DNA of 64,000 nt from Streptomyces caniscabiei (GCF_014930365.1 NZ_JABXWI010000002.1:62001-126000); one strand, 5' to 3'. Counted from the stretch's first letter, positions 51,585-60,920 are shown. Numbers and translations are program-made. Notes: generated from the letters alone by a model not told the origin.

Positions 51585-52973
51585 ATGCTCGAAGACAGTC
51601 GCGGAGGAAGTCGCGGCCAGACCACCTGGCCTCCGGTCACCGTGCTGGTTCTCGCGATCTGCGGGCTCGCCATCGTCGCCGACGGGTACGACGTCGTGAT
51701 CTACGGCGCTGTCATCCCGTCGCTGCTTCACGAAGGCGGGTGGGGTCTGACTCCCGCCGGCGCCGGTCTGATCGGCTCGTTCGCCCTGATCGGCATGCTC
51801 ATCGGAGCCACGACCGTCGGCACGCTCACCGACACCCTGGGCCGACGCAAGACGCTGATCGCCTGCCTGACCTGGTTCTCGGTGATGACCGGCCTGTGCG
51901 CGACCGCGACGTCCCCGGAACTGTTCGGGTTCTTCCGGTTCCTCGCAGGCCTCGGGCTCGGTGGCGTACTGCCGACCGCCAGTGCCCTCAGCGGAGAGTA
52001 CTCGCACCCGAAAACGCGCAACCTGGTATTCGCGATCATCTTCAGCGGCTTTCCCGTGGGCGGCATCATCGCCGCCCTGGTGGGCATGTCGGTGATACCC
52101 CAGTACGGCTGGCAGGCGATGTTCCTGCTCGGGCTCCTCCCCCTCATCCTCGTCGTGCCCGTGGCCCTGAAATTCCTGCCCGAGTCGATCACCTTCCTCC
52201 GGGCGAAGGGCCGGCACGCCGAAGCGGAGAAGACAGCTCGCCGCTGGAACATCGACCTTGAGGAGGCGCCCCGGGAGGCGACGACGTCGACCCACTCTCC
52301 GTCGGACGCGGCCGGCCGGGACGGCATGTCACCCGTCAAGGCCCTGTTCTCGCGCGACTACGTCGCGGCGACACTCTGCTTCCTGGCCATGTCGTGCCTG
52401 TGCCTGTTCATGATCTACGGGTACAACACCTGGCTCCCCGAGATCATGCGCCGGGCCGGCTACTCCTCCGGGTCGGCACTCGGCTTCCTGCTCATGTTCA
52501 ACCTCGGAGCCGTCGTCGGCCAGCTCCTCATCTCCTTCGCCGCCGACCGACTCGGTTCGAAGCCGATCATCGTCACGACGTACCTCCTGGCTGGCGCGGC
52601 CGTGATCCTCCTCAGCCTGCGACTGCCCACGGCGGTGCTGTACGCGGCCGTCGCGATGGGGGGCGTGGGCGCGATGGGAACGCAGACGTTCGTCCTCGCC
52701 CATGTCTCCAAGCACTACCCGGTACGGATGGGCGCCACCGCGCTGGGCTGGGCACTGGGCTTCGGCCGCATCGGCTCGATGCTCGCCCCACCCCTGCTCG
52801 GCCTCATCATCGGGGCGGGGCTGGCGTACCAGTGGAACTTCTACGCCCTCGCGGTGCCCGGTCTCATCGGTGCGGTACTGATCGGTCTGGTGCCCCGCGC
52901 TCCTGGCGACGCGGCGCCGGTGACACGCGCGAGCGCGGACGGGACCGCGCGCTCGGTGCCTGAGCCGACCTGA
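51585..52973 (+). CDS. MFS aromatic acid:proton symporter (AAHS family)
   Basis: The 462-residue transporter has 12 membrane segments. The AAHS signature in the first is ADGYDVVIYGAVIPSLL; the loop 2-3 motif GTLTDTLGRRK and GYSHPKTRNLV in loop 4-5 follow. Family members (BenK, PcaK type) import benzoate, 4-hydroxybenzoate or protocatechuate. It supplies the neighbouring ring-cleavage operons, and the GntR-like palindrome upstream may tie it to the module at 36-42 kb. Start ATG 51585 with GAGAGG upstream. Confidence 0.92.
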   Translation: MLEDSRGGSRGQTTWPPVTVLVLAICGLAIVADGYDVVIYGAVIPSLLHEGGWGLTPAGAGLIGSFALIGMLIGATTVGTLTDTLGRRKTLIACLTWFSVMTGLCATATSPELFGFFRFLAGLGLGGVLPTASALSGEYSHPKTRNLVFAIIFSGFPVGGIIAALVGMSVIPQYGWQAMFLLGLLPLILVVPVALKFLPESITFLRAKGRHAEAEKTARRWNIDLEEAPREATTSTHSPSDAAGRDGMSPVKALFSRDYVAATLCFLAMSCLCLFMIYGYNTWLPEIMRRAGYSSGSALGFLLMFNLGAVVGQLLISFAADRLGSKPIIVTTYLLAGAAVILLSLRLPTAVLYAAVAMGGVGAMGTQTFVLAHVSKHYPVRMGATALGWALGFGRIGSMLAPPLLGLIIGAGLAYQWNFYALAVPGLIGAVLIGLVPRAPGDAAPVTRASADGTARSVPEPT

Positions 52974-52999
52974 TCCGGCCTGATCCGCACCGGGCCGTC

Positions 53000-53040
53000 G
53001 CCTCGGACGGGGCACTCGAACCGAGTGCCCCGTCCGAGGC
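53000..53040 (+). terminator. Strong hairpin after the MFS gene
   Basis: GCCTCGGACGGGGCACTCG (53000-53018) pairs perfectly with 53022-53040 around a 3-base loop, about 27 bases after the MFS stop. Confidence 0.8.
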
Positions 53041-53148
53041 GCCCGCATACGCGCCCGCATTCTCCTCATACAGGGCGCGAATCCCGGGCAGCAACTCCGA
53101 CGCTCCACCGGGGCGCGGTCGGCCGGACTGCTCTCCGGCGCGCTGTGG

Positions 53149-54165
53149 TCAGTGGGCGACGGGCCATCCGCCGCTCCAGTTCAGGAGGTTGATGCCGAGT
53201 TTGGGCCGGCCGTTGTCGTCGCCGTCGTAGTAGTGGTAGACGATCAGGTCTCCGTCGGCGTCCTTCATGATCGACTGGCCACCGGGGCCGATGTACCGGC
53301 CGTGGGACTCCAGCACCGGTGTCCCGCCGTTGTTCATGAGCGCGACGCCGTTCCTGTCGTGGTACGGCCCGGTCACGCTGGTGGCCCGCCCGACCTTGAC
53401 CTTGTAGGTGGAGCCGGTGCCCGCGCAGCAGGTGTCGTAGGAGGCGAAGAGGTAGTAGAAACCGCCCCGTTTGACGACGAACGGCGCTTCGACCGCCTTC
53501 GTGGCGGTGGGGCGGGAGGCGAGGGAGTACCGGGTGGTGTCACCTGCGAGCTGTTTGCCGGTGGAGGGGTTGATCTGGATCATCTTCAGCCCCGTCCACC
53601 AGCTCCCGAAGGACAGCCACCAGGTGCCGTCGTCGTCGACGAAGAGATTGGGGTCGATGGCGTTGTAGTCGTTGGACGCGGAGGAGGAGTAGACGATGCC
53701 GTGGTCGGCCCAGGAGCCGGGGAGACCGGTCGTCGAACCGGCCAGCCCGATGGCCGACTTGTTCGACCCGAAGGTCGAGACGGAGTAGTACATCAGGTAC
53801 TTGCCACCCTGGTACGAGATGTCCGGGGCCCAGGCCTCGGTCGCCCCGTATTGCGACCACCAACTCGGCCGGGTGGAGAAGGCGTCGCCCCCTGCCCCGA
53901 AAGCGATCCGGTCGGTGGACGTGCGGTAGGACAGAGCGCCTCCGGTGGCGTAGAGGAGGTAACGCCCGGCGGAGGTGCGGATCATCGTCGGATCATGGAC
54001 GACGGTGGCCCCCGTGACCGTGCCGGGGTTGGGGTAGGCGGATGCGGCGGTGGGGGCCAGGGCGAGCAGTACCGCGGCCGGGACGGCCAGGAGGGTTGCT
54101 CTGCGCGAGGGGTGGAACGGGCGGGATGTGCGGGGGGTGTGGGAGGTACGGGGGTCACGGCTCAT
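53149..54165 (-). CDS. Secreted GH43 arabinanase
   Basis: The 338-residue protein has a signal peptide with a twin-arginine-like SRRATLL and ends at AASA (about residue 43). It is a five-bladed beta-propeller with the GH43 catalytic residues: base Asp58 in VVHDPTM, pKa modulator Asp171 in NAIDPNLF and acid Glu226 in VEAPFVV. The GNQSDHW-like surface is replaced by the arabinanase type YATGGALSYRTS. It hydrolyses alpha-1,5-arabinan outside the cell. It has no accessory binding module. A promoter-like pair lies upstream on the minus strand. Confidence 0.9.
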   Translation of the reverse strand: MSRDPRTSHTPRTSRPFHPSRRATLLAVPAAVLLALAPTAASAYPNPGTVTGATVVHDPTMIRTSAGRYLLYATGGALSYRTSTDRIAFGAGGDAFSTRPSWWSQYGATEAWAPDISYQGGKYLMYYSVSTFGSNKSAIGLAGSTTGLPGSWADHGIVYSSSASNDYNAIDPNLFVDDDGTWWLSFGSWWTGLKMIQINPSTGKQLAGDTTRYSLASRPTATKAVEAPFVVKRGGFYYLFASYDTCCAGTGSTYKVKVGRATSVTGPYHDRNGVALMNNGGTPVLESHGRYIGPGGQSIMKDADGDLIVYHYYDGDDNGRPKLGINLLNWSGGWPVAH

Positions 54166-54227
54166 GCGGACGCTCCTAGGTGGGGTGCCGTTCGTCTCGC
54201 CGAACAGCGGTCGCGTCGTCGGCCGGG

Positions 54228-54256
54228 ACCGTAGAACCGAACCCTTAGCACGTCAA
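54228..54256 (-). promoter_or_regulatory. Promoter of the GH43 gene
   Basis: On the minus strand TTGACG (54251-54256) and TACGGT (54228-54233) are 17 bases apart, 60 to 90 bases before the GH43 start. They match housekeeping-sigma elements well. Confidence 0.55.
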
Positions 54257-54601
54257 TGGCCTGCGCAGACACCCGAAAGTCTTCGCAACTATCGCGCCTA
54301 CGATGCTGTGTTCGTGGCAGGCGGGACACCGTCGGAAGACCACTGCGTGGGTGAAGCAGTCCGGGTGGTTGAGGCCGGCCCTGCCCAGCGCCTGCGCCGC
54401 AGCCGACCACGAGGTGACGTCCGGGCAACAGCGGGTCGACTGATTACGGGCCGCTGTACAGCCCGCGAAGTCGGCAGCGGTGCGGATCGCGACGCCGCTG
54501 TCTGCCGGCTGGGACAGTGGCGATCACATGGTGAGGCGCGACATGGCGGTGAGCCCGTTCGGACATGCTCACGCACGAACCCCTGCCGGGGTCGGCCTCC
54601 T
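54257..54601. other. Intergenic stretch, no gene seen
   Basis: The 345 bases between the GH43 promoter and the membrane protein gene contain no recognisable gene. Short frames there look like shadows. Confidence 0.4.
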
Positions 54602-55270
54602 TCAGCTGATCGGTCGCCGAAGCTCGGCTCGCATGCGGAGGGTGCGCTCAGCCAGGCTCGCCAGGTCCACGTCCCTGGCGTTTTTGGAGGGGACCGCGGG
54701 GTCGATCTCGCCGATCAGCGCGCCAGTGTTGCCGTTCCAGGCGCACAGCGGCTTGACGACCCGCATGTTCAGGTCCTCCTTGGCGACCACCTGGCAGGTG
54801 ATGGTGACGTCCGAGCCGGAGGGGCGGAAGTCCTCGGGTGCCCGGGCGACCGACATGCCCTCCAAGTCGGCAGCGTCCTTCAGCATGGTGTTCCGGGCGT
54901 CGGCAGTGTCCTTGAACCGGCCGTACACGCCGCTGACGTTCAGTCGGCCACCGCGGTCGACGGGCCTGTAGCTCGCGACGGCCGCCCGGACGTCCCGACC
55001 ACCCAGTGCGCTCTCGGCGTGCTGCACAAAACTGTCCTGCGGTGAACCGGAGAAGTCCTGCTCCAACTGGTACTCACCGCCGAGCAGGGCCTTGGACAGG
55101 GTCAACCGGTACCGAGCCTCGGGAAAGTCTCCGTCGGCGCCGACCTTGGCGACCATGACCACGAGCCAGGCGACGATCAACAGGGCCATGACCCCGCCCA
55201 CAGCCCCCAGGACGACACCAGTCCGGCTCTTCTTCTGCGGGGGAGGCGGCAGGAGGTACGGCTCGGACAT
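54602..55270 (-). CDS. Single-pass membrane protein of unknown function
   Basis: The 222-residue protein has a short proline-rich cytoplasmic start (MSEPYLLPPPPQKK), one membrane segment (about 17-43, VVLGAVGGVMALLIVAWLVVMV) and an extracytoplasmic domain of about 175 residues ending at LRMRAELRRPIS. A pair of cysteines (ITCQVV and PLCAWN) may form a disulphide. The pattern is common among streptomycete envelope proteins without known function. ATG 55268-55270 lies directly before the proline stretch. Confidence 0.75.
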   Translation of the reverse strand: MSEPYLLPPPPQKKSRTGVVLGAVGGVMALLIVAWLVVMVAKVGADGDFPEARYRLTLSKALLGGEYQLEQDFSGSPQDSFVQHAESALGGRDVRAAVASYRPVDRGGRLNVSGVYGRFKDTADARNTMLKDAADLEGMSVARAPEDFRPSGSDVTITCQVVAKEDLNMRVVKPLCAWNGNTGALIGEIDPAVPSKNARDVDLASLAERTLRMRAELRRPIS

Positions 55271-55984
55271 GGCGGACCGTTGCGGCGGGGGCGCGGACAC
55301 ACCATGAAGCCTGCACTCGCAACTCGCCCAGTATGCGGTAGCCCCTCGACCGCCGTTCTCTTTCATCCGTGGTCCCGACACCGTTCACCCCTGCGTCGAT
55401 CGCCGTCCGCATCTCCCTCGGCCGGCCCACCCTCGTCGACCTTGATCGCCGCTTTCCCTGCAAACCTGAGCAGTCACCGCACCACCCTGGCCCCTAGTAC
55501 TGTCGACCGACACCCGGCAGCCCTGGAGCCCCAAATCCCCGAGTGTGGTCCCCGCACCCGCAGGGGTGGCCAAGCTCCGCAGGGTCCCCGCGCCTGACGA
55601 GCGTGAGGTGGCGAGCGCTCTCCGCGCTTCGGGGGCTCAGGCACACGGTGATCGATCCGCCATCTGATCTCCAGCACCCTCGCGCCTGTCCCCTGCGCCG
55701 AGTGCCCAGCACCGTTTCTGCTGGTCAACAGCGCGCAGAGCCTGTACCACCAGCAGACCAGAACCTCTTGTTCCCATCCCGCCCTTCAGCACCTGACGAA
55801 CCGTCAGGGAAGTTGGCATCGAGTGAGCAAGGGTCCTGCCACAGCGCCCCACAGACGGCCAGACTCTGGACTCACTCAGCAGCGCCCTCTGCCCCGTCAC
55901 ATCGCTCGACCGTCACCGACGAGTCAGCAATTTTCGCAGCTCAACGGGCCCTTCCTCGTGGCTTCAGGGAGTCGGCGGCAGCAG
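55271..55984. other. Long stretch without recognisable genes
   Basis: About 700 bases with several stop-rich frames and no convincing coding bias. A CRISPR-repeat-like GTGGTCCCCGCACCCGCAGG (from 55545) occurs once only. The region leads into the transposase remnant. Confidence 0.45.
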
Positions 55985-56395
55985 CGGGTGGTCCCGCCAG
56001 CTCCGGAACGGCCTCAGGGCGGGGAACGGCGCTGGCCAGGTGACCGCGAGGTGTTGGCCGCGATCATCTCTGTGGCCACCTAGGGATATACCTGGAACCA
56101 ACTGCCATCGGGCTTTGGGCTGTCGGGGGTGACCGCCTTTCGCCGGTTCACCGAGTGAATCGAGGCCCGGGTGTGGGTCAAGCTCCACCGCCCGGTCCTG
56201 GACGACCTCGATTCCCGCGGCGACTTGGACTGGTCGCGGTGCGCGATCGACTCCGTCAACGTCCGTGCGCTCAAGAGGGGCGGCTGACGGGACCGAATCC
56301 GATCGACCGCGGCAAGAACGGATCGAAAATCCACCTGATCGTCGACCGCCGACGGCTGCCCTTGTCTCTCGGTATCTCCGCGGTCAACGCATCGC
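55985..56395 (+). pseudogene. IS5-family transposase remnant
   Basis: Fragments of an IS5-type DDE transposase read RVVPPAPERPQGGERR, a stop at 56081-56083, then GYTWNQLPSGFGLSGVTAFRRFTE, another stop where Trp is expected (about 56156), and VWVKLHRPVLDDLDSRGDLDWSRCAIDSVNVRALKRG. A frameshift follows, then LTGPNPIDRGKNGSKIHLIVDRRRLPLSLGISAVNA. The catalytic Asp of AIDSVN is present, but nonsense codons and the missing C-terminal half make it inactive. It merges into a truncated XRE regulator at about 56390. No terminal repeats were located. Confidence 0.85.
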
Positions 56396-56593
56396 CGGGA
56401 TCCGCTCGGAGGTGGCCGAGCGCGGACTGGGGTTCGCCACCGACAACTCGGCCACCAGCCGGGTCACGGGTACGCCGAGCACCACGGCGATCGAGAACAG
56501 CGTGTCCCCCATGGGATTGCCCGCGCCCTGCTCCAGATTCGAGAGCGCCTGCTTCGCCAGCCTCGCCTGCCCGGCCAACTCCGCCAGGGACAA
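56384..56593 (-). pseudogene. Truncated XRE-type regulator
   Basis: The frame reads LAELAGQARLAKQALSNLEQGAGNPMGDTLFSIAVVLGVPVTRLVAEL, a helix-turn-helix of the XRE/cupin type. It continues only a few residues and ends at the junction with the transposase remnant. The start of the gene toward 56640 is also unclear. It is probably the N-terminal half of a former regulator. Confidence 0.7.
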
Positions 56594-56642
56594 ACCCCGT
56601 TGCCTACCCCCGTGGCTCCAGAGGCAGGGGACCTTGGTGAAA

Positions 56643-57266
56643 CTATTCCGTCAGCGTGCCCATCGCACGGTCGAGCAGTACGGCCAAGGGAACGGCGCCC
56701 TCACAGGCCACCCAGCCTGTCGCGGCCGCATCCAGACAGGCGAGCGCGGCCCCGGAAAGCGCGTTCGGCCCGACCTCCTCCGGCTGGTCGGCGCTGACGC
56801 CCAGCCGCCGGGCGATCTCCGGCTCCAGCATCGCCTGCCAGCTCAGCTGCTTCTCGAAGTGCCGGGCGCGCAATGACGGAGTCTCCTGGAGCATGCGCAG
56901 ATAGCTGAGTGTCTGCTCGGGCGCCTGCTCGTTCGCCTGCGTGAGGACGTCGAACGCCCTGCGCAGCGCCTCCCAGGGACCCTCGGCGTCAGGGCGGGCG
57001 GCGAGCGCCTCCGCGATCTGACCGCCGGTCTCCTCCAAGCCCTGCAGGACCATGTCTTCTTTGGTGCCGAAGTACCGGAACAGGCTGGCACGCGACAGCC
57101 CGACCTCACCGGCGATCTGGTCGACGGTCGTCCCGTCGAATCCCTGCTCGATGAAGAGCCGGAGCGCGACCTCGACGACTTCCTTCCGGACCGTCGCGCG
57201 CATACGCTCCCGCAGGCCGGGCGGTTTGGTTGCGGACTGGGCGGAGGTGCGGGCGGAGTCGGTCAT
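56643..57266 (-). CDS. TetR-family regulator
   Basis: The 207-residue protein has the helix-turn-helix at about residues 20-68 (RMRATVRKEVVEVALRLFIEQGFDGTTVDQIAGEVGLSRASLFRYFGTKEDMVL) and a helical ligand domain. A palindrome of the form TCTGATACTGAGCATCAGA lies just upstream; its core GATACTnAGYATC recurs at 58846 before the SDR gene, so it likely represses itself and that SDR gene. ATG 57264-57266 gives standard length. Confidence 0.92.
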   Translation of the reverse strand: MTDSARTSAQSATKPPGLRERMRATVRKEVVEVALRLFIEQGFDGTTVDQIAGEVGLSRASLFRYFGTKEDMVLQGLEETGGQIAEALAARPDAEGPWEALRRAFDVLTQANEQAPEQTLSYLRMLQETPSLRARHFEKQLSWQAMLEPEIARRLGVSADQPEEVGPNALSGAALACLDAAATGWVACEGAVPLAVLLDRAMGTLTE

Positions 57267-57291
57267 GAGTAAAGAATACAACAGCGACTCA

Positions 57292-57312
57292 ATCTGATAC
57301 TGAGCATCAGAT
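57292..57312. promoter_or_regulatory. TetR operator upstream of tetR
   Basis: ATCTGAT (57292-57298) and ATCAGAT (57306-57312) form an inverted repeat around ACTGAGC, 26 bases upstream of the TetR start. The core GATACTGAGCATC matches the site at 58846. Confidence 0.65.
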
Positions 57313-57968
57313 ACATGGGCTCCCGGCGGCCACACTGTCCACGCCGGCCGCTCAAGTCACTCCCACGGAGCGCGTCAGCGGATGCGAGGTGAGGGTCCAC
57401 TTGCCCCGGAGGACCTGCTCGGCCGCACCCAGTCCGCCCTCAGGGACGGCAGCGCATACGACGAAACGCTGGGCCGCGCGCAGGGAACGTGACGGTGACC
57501 GCAGGCCCGCTGGGCGCTCCCGGCCGGGCGGACCCCGCGCCGAGGTCGGCTGCGACTCCGGCACCTGCCCCGAAAAGTTGACCCTCCTCGTACCCACACA
57601 CCCCCGTCATGCTTTCTGCGGTCCCACAAGGACGCCGCTGCCCTCCGGGGCCGGCATGACTCTCTGCCCCCTGTCGAACGGATGACTCTGGACGCGGATG
57701 GGGTCGGGCCCGACTGGGGTTCCGGTCTGTGGTCAGGCGACTGGACGGCCACCGGGACAGAAGGGGAGGATGACCGCCCCGCACCCGCCCGGCCCTTCCC
57801 GTCACCTCGCCGGGACGGGCCTACAGTGCGCCGCGGGCCGCCCGGGACACTTCGGGAGCCGCGAGTGACTCCTGACCACCGAGCCCGCCTTCATGTCTGC
57901 GGGCTGCCGCCCGAACCATCCACCTCGTCACGGATCGGCCCGCGGCGTCTCGCTGCCGCGCGGCGGCT
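57313..57968. other. Intergenic stretch, no gene seen
   Basis: About 650 bases between the TetR promoter and the SDR stop hold no convincing gene on either strand. Frames here lack family motifs. Confidence 0.45.
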
Positions 57969-58793
57969 TCAGGCCGCGGCGCCCTCGGCCTCGGCGGAGA
58001 CCGCCGCCCACTCCTGCCAGGTCTTGAGGCGCTCGGCGTAGATGTGGGGGACGAGGTGGAGGGGGGCGGTGCCGAAGAAGACGCGCAGGGGCGGGTTGTC
58101 GGCGTCGACGATCTTCAGCAGGGCGGGGCCGGTTGCGGCGGGGTCTCCGGACTTGACGTCGCTCCAGGCGGCGGCGACGGCGGTGCGCAGGTCGTCGTAG
58201 GCGGGCAGCTGTGTGGCGAAGGTGGCGGAGGAGCCGGCCCAGTCGGTTTCGAAGCCGCCGGGCTCGACGAGGGTGACCTTGATGCCGAAGCCGGCGACCT
58301 CCTGGGCGAGGGCTTCGGTCAGGCCTTCCAGGGCCCACTTGGAGGCGTTGTAGCCGCCCAGGTTGGGGAAGGAGGCGACGCCGCCGACCGTGGAGATCTG
58401 CACGATGTGGCCGCTGCCCTGGGCCCGCAGGAGGGGCAGGGCGGCCTGGGTGACCCACAGGGCGCCGTAGAAGTTGGTCTCCATCTGGTCGCGGACCTGC
58501 TGTTCCGTCAGCTCCTCGACCGCGCCGAACAGGCCGTGTCCGGCGTTGTTGACGATCACGTCCAGGCGGCCGAAGTGCTCGTGTGCCTGCTTGACGGCCT
58601 CGAATGCGGCGGCCTTGTCGGTGACGTCCAGCGTCAGCGGCAGGACCGCCTCACCATGGGCGGCCACCAGATCCGCCAGGGAGTCGGCGTTGCGGGCGGT
58701 GGCCGCGACCTTGTCACCACGCTCCAGGGCCGCCTGGACGAACTGACGACCGAAGCCACGCGAGGAACCGGTGACGAACCAGATCTTGCTCAT
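57969..58793 (-). CDS. Short-chain dehydrogenase/reductase
   Basis: The 274-residue classical SDR has the TGSSRGFGRQ cofactor motif, NNAG in DVIVNNAGHGLFGAVEEL, Ser in VQISTVGG and the Tyr/Lys pair in GGYNASKWALEGLTEALAQEV. EPGGFETDW follows. NADP(H)-dependent with an unknown substrate. Upstream lies the palindrome GATACTCAGTATC (58846-58858), matching the tetR operator. Confidence 0.92.
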   Translation of the reverse strand: MSKIWFVTGSSRGFGRQFVQAALERGDKVAATARNADSLADLVAAHGEAVLPLTLDVTDKAAAFEAVKQAHEHFGRLDVIVNNAGHGLFGAVEELTEQQVRDQMETNFYGALWVTQAALPLLRAQGSGHIVQISTVGGVASFPNLGGYNASKWALEGLTEALAQEVAGFGIKVTLVEPGGFETDWAGSSATFATQLPAYDDLRTAVAAAWSDVKSGDPAATGPALLKIVDADNPPLRVFFGTAPLHLVPHIYAERLKTWQEWAAVSAEAEGAAA

Positions 58794-58845
58794 AAGGACA
58801 CTCCCGTTCGAAACGAACTTGCAATACGCGACTCTAGCCCTCTAT

Positions 58846-58858
58846 GATACTCAGTATC
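58846..58858. promoter_or_regulatory. TetR operator upstream of the SDR gene
   Basis: GATACTCAGTATC is a perfect palindrome with one central base, 53 bases upstream of the SDR start. It shares GATACTnAGnATC with the site at 57296-57308. Confidence 0.65.
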
Positions 58859-58991
58859 AAGTAGTTCCTCTGTGGATTCTTGAGCATGAGTAACTACGCT
58901 TCGACACAGCTCCCGGTCCAGCCATCGAGCCTGCGTGGCACATGCGAGCGATGGCTCAGGCGGAGGCGACCGAAGTAGCGATCCGGCTCTC

Positions 58992-59270
58992 GACCACCCG
59001 CTGCCGCCCTGCGTCGGCACCCTGCACGACCTGCAACGCGCTCACTCGCCGGGCATCCGCTCCGTGCTCGTGGCCACCCACTGGCCCGAGGCCGGCGTCT
59101 CCGCCCAGCACATCGCCGCGGCCCGCGGGCTGGGCATGGATGTGGCGGGCTTCCTGATGATGTCCCACTGGCCGAACCCGCCGAACTGGCCCGCCAGGCC
59201 AAGCTGATGGAGTCCTACGGCGCCCACTGCGTCCGCACCACTGGCCCCGCTGGCGGCTCGCTCCCGGCTG
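58992..59270 (+). pseudogene. Fragment of 4-hydroxy-2-oxovalerate aldolase
   Basis: The frame reads [28 protein letters not shown], then [24 protein letters not shown], which matches the middle of DmpG/BphI-type aldolases. After a frame change comes [19 protein letters not shown]. The Cys of the usual ATHCTEADVS is Trp here. Both ends of the gene are missing. The enzyme once took part in meta-cleavage aromatic degradation. Confidence 0.8.
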
Positions 59271-59492
59271 TCGCCGTGAGCCCGCTCCGGGCCTGGTCAT
59301 GGTCCGCCGCCCGGCGCGGCTCGGCGTCTTGCCCTGATCTGAGCGGAGCTTCTCCCGAGGACGGCACCGTACTCATCGGCTACGGCGCGCTCGGCAGGCC
59401 GGAAGACCGTCGCCCGCCACGAGGGCGTCGGCCGGGCCGCGGAGCAGCTCAGGACGGACAGTCGACGCTCACCACGCGATCAGCCGGGACGG

Positions 59493-59907
59493 TCATCGAG
59501 GGGGGGTGCTTGCCCGCAGAACGACGTTCGTGGCGACCGGTACGATCCGCGGGACGTCATCGTCGGAGAGCGCGAGCTCCATCGCGCGGAGCCCGACCTG
59601 CTGCAGAGGAACGTTCACGGACGTCAGCTCCGGGACGACGTCCACCGCCGGGCCGATGTCGTCGAAGCCGGCGACGGCGATGTCCCGGCCAGGGACAAGC
59701 CCGGCGTCGCGCGATCATCACACCGATCGCCATGACGTCGCTGACCGCGAAGACGAGTTCCGTGCCGTCCAGTCCCTGCTGGAGGAGCTCCCGGGCCGCA
59801 GCACGCCCCCCTCGGCGACTGAACTCGGCTTCGACCACCAGCCGCTCGTCGACGTCGATGCCGAACTCACGCAGGCCCTCCACGAAACCGCTGCACCGGT
59901 CACGGGA
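59493..59907 (-). pseudogene. C-terminal half of a LacI-family regulator, frameshifted
   Basis: Minus-strand frames read GFVEGLREFGIDVDERLVVEAEFSRRGGRAAARELLQQG and GTELVFAVSDVMAIGVMIA. After a frame change near 59708 they read AGLVPGRDIAVAGFDDIGPAVDVVPELTSVNVPLQQVGLRAMELAL and end NVVLRASTPPR, stop 59493-59495. This is the C-terminal half of the sugar-binding domain; the DNA-binding half is gone. It abuts the sugar-binding-protein fragment on the other strand. Confidence 0.82.
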
Positions 59908-59908
59908 C

Positions 59909-60169
59909 GTCCAGCACGGTGAGAACCTCTTCGACAAGGACGGCAACGTCTCGCTGAAGCCCGAGACGCTCGCCGGCATGTGGAAGTACGGTCTGGACCT
60001 GCTCTCCTCCGGGGCCAGCGTCAATACGTCGACGATGGTCGAGGACCTGACCGCCGGTGTGACCGCGGGCAGCTTCGCCACCGGCAAAGCGGCCATGATG
60101 GGGGCGTACAACACCCAGATCAGCGCAATCCAGCAGGCCGCGGCCGCCCATGTGCAACTGCTGCACTAG
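59909..60169 (+). pseudogene. Fragment of a sugar ABC-transporter binding protein
   Basis: NLFDKDGNVSLKPETLAGMWKYGLDLLSSGA and VEDLTAGVTAGSFATGKAAMMGAYNTQISAIQQAAAA correspond to the central region of a family 1 extracellular sugar-binding protein. The frame stops at TAG 60167-60169. There is no signal peptide or C-terminus. The junction with the LacI fragment at about 59908 is abrupt. Confidence 0.78.
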
Positions 60170-60920
60170 GAGTGCACGCCATTCCTCGCCACCCCGGCTG
60201 CTGCGATCGCCGTAGACGCCACTCGTGATGGGCATCGCAACGGCCAGCGCCTGCTCGACGAACCGTGAGACGGCGGGCGTCATGACGCTGCTCAGTTCCT
60301 GCTCGCCTCGAACCGGACGAGGTGGCCGTGGCTGAGTTCGCCTACCTGTTGATGGCTGTCGGCCAATCCCTGCCTGTAGCCACTGCAAGCGAGCGAAGCA
60401 GGAGGACAGTCCCGCGCGCAGCGCCGGCCTGTGGTGGCGAGCAGCGAGGAACTCGGTCCTGAGCGCGGAGCTTCGCGGTTCACTGCTGGTTCCCCAGGGC
60501 ACACACCGGCCGTGGCTCCTCCAGACCTCGCGCGTCCGCCTCCGCACCTGAGCACGCAGTTCGCAACGCGGCCCAGGTCGCCGGGTCGAGCCCGAGCGGG
60601 TGGCACTCACGAGCCGACTGAAAGGCCGGTTTTCCTGGGCGGACTCGCCCCCGCCCGCGTCCGCCGTGGCTTCCGGCACATTCGCTGCAAGGCCGCCCAC
60701 CCTGCCCGAGCACCTCCCCAGCCCGGATCTTCCCTTTTGACCGTCCACTTGGCCTCTCAGCCGGTGAGGGGGCCTCGGGCTGCCAGGCGTTTCGCTGAGA
60801 ATAGTGTGTTGCGGGTGTAACAGGTGATGCTTGGCCCGGACGCCACGGATACGGTGCTTGGTTGTGCTGGTCCGGGGGGCTGAACCTGATCGGCAGTGCA
60901 CATAGGAGAGGGCGCGGGGC
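60170..60920. other. Long stretch without recognisable genes
   Basis: About 750 bases before the kinase gene. A minus-strand frame near 60170-60290 reads MTPAVSRFVEQALAVAMPITSG, which I could not place. Otherwise no family motif was seen. Confidence 0.4.

Noticed and set aside
55545..55571. A CRISPR type I-E-like repeat, GTGGTCCCCGCACCCGCAGG and following bases
   Set aside because: It occurs once. No second copy lies at spacer distance and there are no cas genes, so it is not an array.
57352..57597. An 81-residue minus-strand frame after the TetR promoter
   Set aside because: It has no family motif, ribosome site or conserved neighbours. The VLRGKWTLTS string recalls HxlR proteins but is too short to support.
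60170..60290. A minus-strand segment reading MTPAVSRFVEQALAVAMPITSG
   Set aside because: It looks protein-like but I could not match it to any family, and it has no clear start or end.
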